64,000 nucleotides of DNA from the NCBI GenBank assembly GCA_001662425.1, contig BDDC01000306.1, positions 1 through 64,000 of the forward strand. The letters are read 5' to 3'. This stretch comes from Chlamydomonas sphaeroides (taxonomy: Eukaryota > Chlorophyta > Chlorophyceae > Chlamydomonadales > Chlamydomonadaceae). Position numbers and translations under genes: made by a program. Every line of letters starts with the position of its first letter. Within the stretch, counting starts at the first letter, position 1. The notes beneath the pieces were generated by a model. It did not search any database. It saw only the letters and a list, made by a program, of their open reading frames with translations, and was not told where the DNA came from. This document shows, one piece after another, positions 55,359-64,000 of the stretch.

Positions 55359-56851
55359 GGCGGCGGCGGCATGTGTTGGGGGAGGGTGGGGCTGCAGCAG
55401 GGCGTGGTTTGGGGCTGAGGAGTGGAAGTACCGTATGTGTTGGCGGCTGTGGGCAATTGCTGGCGTTGGCGGTTTGTAGGTGCGGGCCGTTGTACGTTGT
55501 ACCGTTGTTCAAGGTTGTCTACGAGCGGGCACCTGGGCGGACGCAGCGTGTCGCCTAGCCGAGTTGGGGCGTGGCAAGCACAGGCTGGCGCGAGTGTGCA
55601 AAGGCAGCACGCAGCACGTGAAGACTGATGACTCTGTAACGTGCGTAACTCTGCCTCTGTGCCGCAGCGTACGCTAGCAGGCCAGCAGCGGCGCCAGTCC
55701 TTGAGCAAACATGACAAGGTCCGCCTGATCATGCAACGGACAGGGAGCCGCAAGCGCAAGCGCGTTTCCACGTGTACGGCATCGGCGAGCCATCCCGTCC
55801 AACGCCCTCGCACCCCGCCCAGAGCAGCAGGCCTCCTGGCCTCCTGGCCCAGCAGCGATCTGCCCTGTCCTGGCCCGGAGGCTTATGCAGCCGCCAGGGA
55901 CGGGCCTGCATTCTGAGCAGCATGGGCGCGCAGTCGCGTATGTTACAACAGGGACACGCCCCTGCGTTCCCACATGGCCGTCTTCATTGAAACGCAGACG
56001 CAGGCGAATTGTTGCACAAGCACTGGGGGTGGTCACAGGCGTTGGTGAAGAGAGCGGCAGGGAAGCCCCACACGGCCCCACAAGCCGCGGTTTGGGGCGG
56101 GGAAATGTCAACTCGACAGGACGACGGCCTTGGGGGCGGGGGCGCAGCGCGCAGGAGCAGGAGCTGGAGCTGTATCGGGTGGCGGCACAGAAGCTGGCGC
56201 AGGTCCAGGCCTGTCCAGGCGCTGGTAGGAGGGTATTCAGGGCACTAGTGGGAGTGGGACACTGCAAGGAGAAAGAGCGTAGCACTGCTTCACGGGGATG
56301 TTTGCGTGTTTGCAATTCCTTTGGGAGGCACGGGAAGTGGCCGCCTGGCCCTGGTCCAGGCCTAGCCAGGCGCTGGTAGGAGAACACAGGGCACTGCTAG
56401 GCGTGTCCCCTCCCCAGGTGCCGTCCTCGGCTGAGGGACCAGGGGGACGCGTGGGAGAGAAGCTGGAGCAAGCCGTGTGCGCGTTGAACTCGGCGACAAA
56501 CGCCAATGCAACCGTCCTGCATCTTTAAGCGAGTATAAAGCGCGCTGGCACGAGCGCAGGAGCCGGGGACTGCGGGGCTGGTCAGGGGAGCGCGTGCGGG
56601 TTTGGGGCGAGGAATTTGTTGGCCAATTCTATAGCTCTGCAATACGTAGCACGCCTACAGCATTGCCCTGCTTGATGCAGTGTTTGCACCAGCAATCCTA
56701 TGCCAGCTGTCGCGAAGCTGCAGGTTGAGAAGTGCAAGTTGCTTTATACTTTTGACGCGTCGACACTGATTACTGTCAGCATACCATCTGCTGCATGAAG
56801 ATGATGTGACCGGGCGAGGGAGGTCAGAAGTGCGAATCGCTATTGCAGTTC
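55359..56851. other. intergenic with an internal direct repeat
   Basis: About 1.5 kb between two plus-strand genes. A 29-base unit (56202-56230, GGTCCAGGCCTGTCCAGGCG start) recurs at 56353-56381 with two changes, and similarity extends some bases further. TATAAAGC at 56534 lies 318 bases before the next ATG and may be a promoter element. No coding frame with conserved blocks. Confidence 0.45.
55635..55639 (+). terminator. candidate poly(A) signal TGTAA
   Basis: TGTAA 277 bases past the glucose transporter stop; assigned by motif and position only. Confidence 0.4.
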
Positions 56852-59800
56852 ATGGCAACGCTCAGCGACGTGTACGCGTCAGCTGACCAGCGCCGAGCTG
56901 AGCAAGGGCAACAGGTTGCACCGGCAGCAATGGAGAGCGCGGATCCAGGCGAGGTCAGTTGAGCTCAGGATGAGGGGAGCGGGGCGTGGCACGGACGGCT
57001 GCTTGGCGTCCTCCTCCCCAGCGAGCTGCCCCTGCCCTGCCAGAGACAACCCTCCACATCTACGAAACCCGCGTACAGGTAGCTGCACTGGCCTCGGCGT
57101 TCCGCCAGCGCCTGGAAGCCGCGGCAATGGAGCGGCCGGCACGCTCCGAGCCGGGCGCGTCCCCAGCTCCGATGCAGCCCGCGCGCGCCACGCCCCGCGC
57201 CCTCACCTTTGTCAACAGCCCCATGCCGACGCCCACACAGCACGTCACCGACCAAGCAACCGCAGGCTTGGTGCGCATCTGGCCGCACCCCGAAGCCCTT
57301 GGGTCGACCCTGGGCGCCCGCGGGCCTGGCTAATGCGCGTCCTGTCCGCCTATCCCCCTATCCTTGCATCGTTGTTACCAGTGCACACCTGTGCTGCTGC
57401 CTCGCGCGACGTCAGGTGCTGGAGAAGAAATGGCGCACGCTATGCGGAGGCCTGAAGAGTAAGGGATCAGCGCGCTCCGTATGAGCCGGCTTACCATCAA
57501 CACGCCGGCGAGATGAAACGGGCTTCGTTGCGAATCCGGCCCCGACCCGCCACGCCCACCTCTCTACCCTCGCAGGCAACTCGCAGGCAGCCGCCGACGT
57601 GCTTATGCGGCAGGCGCAGTCCACTGCCAGCATCGAGGACTTCGTGACCTCGCTCCTCACGTAAGTGGCCTTTCCCCGCCCCGCCCAGCCCACGGCGCCT
57701 GCCCCACCTCCCCGCCCAGATACCAACCACGCCAATCGCCTCCACCCGCCCAACCACCCTCTTGCTGCATGCTGGCAGCGCCTGCTCGCCTTGGCCCCAC
57801 GGCCTCGCATCCGTCCTTGCCCTTCCCGCCCTACCCGGAACCCCGCTGCTCCCCGCCCCTTGCGCCTCCTCGCCCCCGCAGGCAGCTCAAGGCCGGCGGC
57901 GAGGAGCGCGCTCGGCTGCAGCAGCACCTGCTGGCGGAGCGCTCGCACCTGGTAGCTGCGGGCGAGCAGCTGGCGGCGCTGCAGCAGCGGGCGGCCAGCG
58001 CCGCGGTGGTGCAGGTGGTTACCGAGTCGCTGCAGGTGGGACCGGGGCTGGGGCTGGGATGGGGGCGGCAGGGGCTGCATGGTGCTCTTGGCCCAACGGG
58101 GCGTGGAGGGCACATGTCCTTTGCTTGTGCAGGGACCGTGTGAGGGACAGGGACGCAGGGAGCCAAGGACCATGTCGGGGCGTCCTGAGTTTGGACGCGT
58201 TGCCATCCTTGCCCCTCCGCAGGTGCAGCTGTCGCAGGCTCGCTCGGCGCTGGAGGCCAGCGAGCGCGAGCGGCGGCAGCTGGCGGAGCACGCGCAGCAG
58301 CTGGCCGAGCAGGTGGGCGGGGGTAGCCGAGCGGCAGGTCGCCATGGGGGGCTGAGGGACGGAGGGGCTTAGCTGGGCTGCACAGCTCAGCAACAGGGCG
58401 CGAGGGCGGCAGTCACAGCTTGGTTGCTGCGATCGGCCTTGGTGCCAAGCTGCGCGTTCCAGCACCACCTCCCTAAGCTCCCCACAACCTACGCCCCCTT
58501 TCCCTGGCAGCTCGAGGTCAGCTCGCAGTGCCGACTGCGCGGCGACGCGCTCATCGCGGAGCAGGCCGCCGTCATCGACACGCTGCGGCAGCAGTTGCAG
58601 GCGCAGGCGTGAGTGCCGCACCTCGCCGGGCCAGCCCACAGCCGGGCGGCAGCCACCCAGCTGCTTATTCAGCAACCGCTCACTTGCCCCCGCGCACACC
58701 CTGCCGCCCCTGCTTCCCCGGATCCCTTCAACCCAACCGGCCAAGCATCGTGCCCCCAACCATCGATCTATGTCACGCCGTCCCCCTGCCCCCCCTCCGT
58801 TCCTCTCCTCCACACGCACAGACGTGTTGTTTGGACTTTGGACGTATAAATGAACACACTCTACAAATTGCACACACCGATATGTGGTATATGTTGATTA
58901 TTATGAACACACCTCCTGCCTACCTGCCTGCCTGTTCCATCCTGCTGCCCTCATCGCAGCTCCGCGGCCTCGTCGCTGACGGACGACAAGGCTGCGCTGG
59001 AGGCGCAGCTGCAGGGCGTGCTGGCGGCGGAGCAGGAGCTCACGGTGCACCTGCGGGAGACGCACAGCGCCATCGAGGGCCAGCTCAGTGTGCTTCGGGA
59101 CCAGCTCAAGGTGGGGTGCAGGCTGGGGGTGTGCTGTGCGGGCGACGGAGGCGGGACGGGGCGGGGCGGCACGAGGACAGTGAGCTGGAAGGTGCAGCCT
59201 GGGCCCGCGTCCGCCGAGGGAGGGGTGGTGGGGCGGTGGGTTGGTGCCGGGCAGGCACTGGGGCGCCGGCGGCCGACCCACATGACCGCTGCTCGCCTCG
59301 CCTGCCTGCCTGCGTGCCGTGCGCCCCTGCACAGGCTGAGCGACTGAAGCGGGTTGCGGTGGTGAAGAAGCGCGGCGAGCTGCAGGCACAGGTGGAGGCG
59401 CTAAGCGGGCAGGTGGAGGCGCAGCAGGCCGAGATGGCGGCGCTGGTGGAGCGGCTGCAGGGCCACAGGGTGCGTGGGGACCCAGGGGCGGCATGTGGGC
59501 TGGGGCCGGTGAGAGGGTGCTGGGCCGTCGCCGGGTGCGCGGCGCGGCATGTGGGTCGGAGCAAGAAGCTGTCCCGTCGCCAGGGCGCGAACAAGTGGCG
59601 TGGCAGTGTGCTGAGACAGAGGTCCCTGTCCGGTTACGCCGCGCAACGCAGGCCAGCGGGCTACATCACGCCTCGCCCTCGGCGGGTTCGCGTTCCGTGT
59701 CCGCAGCCGCGGGCGGCCGCAGCGGCGCCGCCTCGACCTCGAAGCCGACAGCACCCCACGCCGGCGCGCACATGCGCGCCCCAGCGCGCCCTGGCACAGC

Positions 59801-60488
59801 GGCAGCTGCCAGCTCCGCCACCTCAGCCGGGGCCGCGGCGGCAGGCGCCGGCACCGCGCACGCACGTGGCGGCCGGGCGGCGCCGTTGCGGCCGGGCGCG
59901 CCAGGCGCCACGCGCAACGAGAGCAGCTCCGCCGGCGGTGCGGGCGCCGCCGTGCAGCGTGAGCCCAGCGGCGGAGGCGGTGGCACGGGTGCGCCGGCGG
60001 CGCCCGAGGAGCGGAGCAGCCCCGACGCACCCCTGTCCCCCTGGGAGGACAGCGTCGGCGCCTCGCCGGGAGCGCCGCTGCCCTCCGTCTCCACGCCCCT
60101 GCACGTGCCCGTCTCTCTCCCGGTTGACCCCGCCGCCGCCGCCAGCCCCTTCCTGCGCACTGACGGCGCCGAGCCGACCGACCCCGCCGCCACGCCCTCG
60201 GGCCCTCGCCGGGTAGCGCCCATGGAGCAGCCGTCGCCGCCCATCAACCTGCCCTCGCACATACCCACCAGCACACGCCGGCCCGACACCTCGGGCGGCG
60301 GCGCCGGCAGCCGGCGGCGGTCCGTGTCGCCGGACCCGGTGCGCGGCAGCGCCGGCGCCGGCGCGGCCGCAGGGCCGGCGCAGCACGCGCGGCGCGTCAG
60401 CCCGGCGCCCGTGACACACGGCGCCAGGGCGGCCCTGCAGCGGTCGACCAGCCCCGCCATGGGCGCAGCTGGCACGTGGCTACCCTGA
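56852..60488 (+). CDS. long coiled-coil protein of unknown function
   Basis: Ten exons (56852-56953, 57022-57270, 57416-57458, 57576-57660, 57882-58035, 58223-58312, 58511-58608, 58960-59110, 59335-59469, about 59707-60488) give roughly 630 residues. After a 120-residue lead, residues about 120-370 are rich in Glu/Gln/Leu/Ala with heptad character: ARLQQHLLAERSHLVAAGEQ, SERERRQLAEHAQQLAEQ, EQAAVIDTLRQQLQAQA, LEAQLQGVLAAEQELTVHL and KKRGELQAQVEALSGQVEAQ. The last exon is disordered, with proline-directed phosphosite-like motifs (DAPLSPWEDS, RRRSVSPDPV, RRVSPAPV). The last junction is in phase only if exon 9 extends four bases to a GTGGGG donor. I do not recognise a family; a cytoskeletal, Golgi or centrosomal scaffold is possible but unproven. 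Confidence 0.7.
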
Positions 60489-61998
60489 CCCTGAGGGTGG
60501 CACCGAAGTGTGCTGGGCAGGAGGCATGCGGCTATCGTGGCTGGCGGGTTCAAGCTCTGGACGTGGTGTGATGGAGCAATGTGGGGGCCAGGCGCGGCTG
60601 CCGGATGGGTAGGGGCGCTGGCTGGCGGCTTCGCGGCGTAGGCACGGACAGGCACGCAATGCAGATGGCAGAGGACTGGGCCAACACCATACGTCCCCGT
60701 TGGTCCGCCCAGCTGTATGTACAGGCCAGCGTGAGTGCCTGCCGGGTGCGGTGCGCTATCGGGTGTGTCTCATCTTCTAGTCTGTAGTGTCACCATGTAA
60801 AGACAAACAGCAGCGGCGAGCCCAGCGGCACCTCCCCTGAACCATTCGATCGGTAGACCCGAACCGGCACGGTGCGCGCGGAGTCAGTTGGAATGGCGTG
60901 GACCTCCGACGCCCAACCCGTATCAGCGGTGCGGGCCTGTGCACGGCATGCAGACGACTTCCCCCTAATGTCATGCACCGTCAGCGTGTGGGGTGCCGGG
61001 ATTGGGCTACCTGTGACGGTGCCCTCAGTGCTTGGCCGCGGGCCCGGCACGCCCGCAGGAGGCGTTTGTGCAGGGCCCCAGGTCCCATCGCCTGGAGAGT
61101 TTGCAAGTCGCTGTGCGGCCCGTGAAGTGCGTGCTCAGGGCCTGTTGCGAAAAGTGTGTCTGCGGAAAGAGAAGGCAGCCGTCGTGCACCTAAGCAGTAC
61201 GTCCCTCTGGAGACGCCTTAACTGACGATGAAGCAGTTTACATGTATACGGTACCATGCTGGCAGAGGCAGCGTGGGGGCATGCGGAGGGGCAATTCGCG
61301 CCCCTTCGCTGAGAAGCCGAAGCCATCGCGGCGGCCGACACCCGCGGATGACCATTGCCCGGCCATTCTGAGCTGGGTGATGCACTTGTAGATGTGGGTT
61401 GGCGTCAGCAAGAGCGCAGGAGCCCGCAAGAGCCGGGAAGGCCAACAGGCGCAAGAGACGATTTCACATCCCTGTAAAAGTGGGGTGTAGCCAAAGGCAC
61501 CAGACCCAGGTCCGCAGGGCTGGTTGGCTTTCTGGGGCCCATAGCGTGCTGTAGCTGCTCCAAGCTGGCTCTGTCGGGGCCTGCCGTCCCAGAATTGCGG
61601 CTCGGCGCTTTCGGCAAGTCGGGCACCTGAGCCCCCTCAGCGCTGCAGGACAGCCTTCTCCTCATCAGAGTACGATGCCACAGCTCGCGCATCCCCCGAG
61701 GGGGAGGTCCGGCGTCGGGGGAGCGGCCGTACTTTTGGAACCCATTTTTGCCGACAACAGCCCGGACAACGCTGGTTCCCTTCGTCGCGCCACCACCCTT
61801 CCTGCACATTGTGATATATTTATCTTCAACAAGTCTTTATCTGTCGCCTGTCAAAATTGTCGAGTCGCTCCCCCAAACACTTCTGACCTTGACCATGGCG
61901 CCCACACGCTAGCAGCTAGCCTGACCGCCGTTACAGCGTAGGCAGCTCCTTGGCATCAGGTCTAGCTTCTCGGCGAAGCAAGCTTTCGCGCGGCGAGG
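60489..61998. other. intergenic before the cyclin gene
   Basis: About 1.5 kb with a TGTAA at 60796-60800 (candidate poly(A) signal of the coiled-coil gene) and a less GC-rich stretch with GATATATTTATC near 61811 upstream of the cyclin ATG. No coding frame with conserved blocks. Confidence 0.45.
60796..60800 (+). terminator. candidate poly(A) signal TGTAA
   Basis: TGTAA 308 bases past the coiled-coil gene stop; motif and position only. Confidence 0.4.
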
Positions 61999-63772
61999 AT
62001 GAACCGCGTTTATGGCTCCCACGGCGTGGCTGTGCCCATCACCTACTCGCAAGTCGACCTGCTAAGCCACCTGTCAAAGAGCAGCGCGGCGAACCTTGGC
62101 CAGGTCAGCTGCGGCTGTCTTAGGTCAATTGCTGCAAAAGCCCGGGCGAGCTGACGCTCGCGCTCGCCCGTAGGACACGAGCAAGGGTGCATCCAATGGC
62201 CGCTCGACGTTTGGTGACTTGACCAACAACAGCAAGCAAAGCTTGCAGCGGGGGGTAAGTCGGGAGCATGCGCTGACTCGTCCTTTTCGGGAGCTCATGG
62301 TGCTTTCGCGAGCATGCCGGTGAAACCAACCCTGACATATACAAATATCACCTGCAGGGCGAGCGGAGACCGCTCTCGTCGCTCAGCAGCCAGCAGGCCC
62401 AGGCATCCCAGCCACAGGCCCACCTCCTGAAGGCGCAAACCCAGCACAACAGCTACGCGCCTTCGCTCCCGCACGCAACGTTCTCTGACCCGCGCATCAT
62501 CGACGGCGTCAGGCAGTCAGGTACGCCGACCCACGTCCTTGGCAACTGCCAAGTGCCGGCAGGGAACCGTGCCGACGCTCCCGCTTTTGCAATTGTGCCG
62601 CAGGCGAGCTCAAGAAGAAGTCCTGGGTGGACGTGGATGCTCAGAACCACGACGACCCGCAGGCCGTTAGCCACTACGCGCCCGCCATCTTCGAGTACCT
62701 GCACGAGGCCGAGGTGGGCCGTGCTTCCGCCGGCCTTGGCCCAGATTCCTCGGCCGCTGGAGCTGTCCTGCCATAGCCGTACTCTGTAACAGTATGGCAC
62801 CGAGCTTCTCCAAAGCATTTTCCGCTCGCACCCGGTTCGGTCTTGCCGCAGCTCTTCCGGCGGCCCAGCCCTTCCTACCTGGAGGTGCAGTCGGAGATCA
62901 ACACCAAGATGCGCTCCATTCTGGTGGACTGGCTGGTGGAGGTGTCGGAGGAGTACCGCATGGTCCCCGACACGCTCTTCTACGCCGTCAACTTCCTGGA
63001 CCGGGTGCTCAGCATGCAGAGGGTGGCGCGCTCGCAGCTGCAGCTCGTGGGCATCACGTGCATGTGGATTGCGGCCAAGTACGAGGAGATCTACCCGCCC
63101 AACGTCGGCGAGTTCTCGTACATAACGGACAACACCTACAGCCGCGAGCAGCTCGTGGCGATGGAGGAGGAGATCTTAAAGAAGCTCAACTACGAGCTGA
63201 CGGTGCCGACCACCAAGACATTCCTCCGCAGGCTGCTGCAGGTGCGCTCCCATGTGGGCGGGCTGTGCCCTTGGCGCTGTTGTTGGATGCAGCTCGGCCG
63301 GCTGCGCCTCCTACACAGCACGGCGTGTTTCTCAAGTCCTCTCCCTCCCCGTGCGTCGTCTGAGCAGGTGTGCAACCCTGACGACCAGCTGCACTTCGTG
63401 TCCAACTACCTGACGGAGATCTCCCTGATGGAGGCGAGCATGCTCAACTTCCTGCCCAGCGAGATTGCGGCCGCGTCCGTGTACCTGGCCAACCTCATCC
63501 TGACGCGCGTGCCCTGGTCGCCCACGCTGGAGCACTACTCGTTCTACGCGCCGGCCCAGATCGCCGACTGCGTCGAGGCGCTGGCATCGCTGCACATCCA
63601 GGTCAACGCCCGCGCATCGAACGGCGAGCTGACAGCGCTTTTCGACAAGTATAGCCACAGCAAGTTCCTGTGCGTGTCGCGCGTTAGCCCGCTGCCGCTG
63701 ACAGTTGTGCAGCAGCACCTGGCGGTGGCGCTCAGCGACTGCAGCGTCAGCGGCGTCAGCTCGCGCGCGTGA
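61999..63772 (+). CDS. CYCA: A-type mitotic cyclin
   Basis: Six exons (61999-62103, 62174-62254, 62358-62520, 62604-62713, 62852-63241, 63368-63772) join in phase to 417 residues. Exon 5 starts the cyclin N-box: PSPSYLEVQSEINTKMRSIL, VDWLVEVSEEYRMVPDTLFY, LVGITCMWIAAKYEEIYPPN and FSYITDNTYSREQLVAMEEE. The LVEVxEEY form is typical of A-type rather than B-type cyclins. Exon 6 holds the cyclin C-terminal box (YLTEISLMEASMLNFLPSEI, AAASVYLANLIL, FDKYSHSKF). The N-terminus has a destruction-box-like RSTFGDLTN (residues 45-53) in which Phe replaces the usual Leu of RxxL. It would bind a CDK during S/G2/M. Confidence 0.93.
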
Positions 63773-64000
63773 TGCGTTGCCGTGGAGGCTTGCGCAGGCG
63801 GGCGTGATTGTATTGCGTCGGGTGGACGTAATCAGGGTCTACCTCCTGGTGGTGATCTCTAGGCCCTGAGGGCGAGCGTAAATAACGTGGCGAGCTATGG
63901 GGCCAGTGCTGCAGGCCCCCTCGTCACGTAGCATAGCTAACGACTGAGAGATGTGTGTGCTCGAGCGGACGCGTGACCATTCGTTGACAAGCCCATACGA
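63773..64000. other. 3' flank of the cyclin gene
   Basis: Less GC-rich 3' UTR sequence to the window edge. No TGTAA is present in this part; the poly(A) site is probably beyond the window or uses another signal. Confidence 0.4.

Noticed and set aside
1..64000. CRISPR arrays, operons or prokaryotic mobile elements
   Set aside because: Spliced genes throughout and no regularly spaced repeats with spacers; the window is eukaryotic nuclear DNA.

Overview
The window looks like nuclear DNA of a GC-rich, intron-dense green alga, most likely a Chlorella-clade trebouxiophyte. The evidence is the set of protein families (plastid FabZ, plastid-type glutathione peroxidase, plastidic glucose transporter, plant CP5-like START protein, DUF3067 plastid protein, A-type cyclin, UFM1 protease). 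There are 3 to 13 exons per gene, mostly GT-AG introns with GTGAGC/GTGCGC/GTGGGG-type donors, and TGTAA motifs a few hundred bases past several stops. One run of N (36663-36996) marks an assembly gap. Exon models were built by hand from splice sites, reading phase and protein-family conservation; no search was run.

Layout. 1-946: unassigned coding-like fragments. 947-2593 (+): UTR5/SLC35B2-like nucleotide-sugar transporter. 3815-5768 (-): glutathione peroxidase. 6133-10239 (-): a protein with a myosin V/XI-type globular tail (DIL domain) but no motor. 11156-14602 (+): DUF3067 plastid protein. 15581-15740 (-): relic of a GDSL-like esterase exon. 16234-19788 (+): UFSP2 (peptidase C78). 20761-24317 (+): PP2C phosphatase. 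25401-29653 (+): membrane-anchored START protein. 31597 to about 33.1 kb (-): BET1-like Qc-SNARE. 33693-35646 (+): OXA1/COX18-type mitochondrial insertase. 37073-39506 (-): PCF11-like cleavage factor. 40751-42609 (-): FabZ. 43872-49340 (+): F-box domain fused in phase to a TolB-like beta-propeller. 49841-55358 (+): plastidic glucose transporter. 56852-60488 (+): long coiled-coil protein of unknown function. 61999-63772 (+): A-type cyclin.

The neighbours do not form a pathway, as expected for eukaryotic nuclear DNA; several pairs are divergent (6133-10239 with DUF3067, BET1 with OXA1, FabZ with F-box/propeller) and may share promoters. The most unusual material is in gene architecture. The points are: (i) a motorless myosin-XI-like cargo-binding protein; (ii) an F-box/TolB-like propeller fusion; (iii) recurrent partial duplication of exon-intron junctions inside the adjacent intron in four genes; (iv) about four GC-AG introns among roughly a hundred; (v) a 12-base motif (CATGTGGGTCGG) found in either orientation and seen only inside introns of three genes; and (vi) foldback repeats in introns of the glucose transporter gene.
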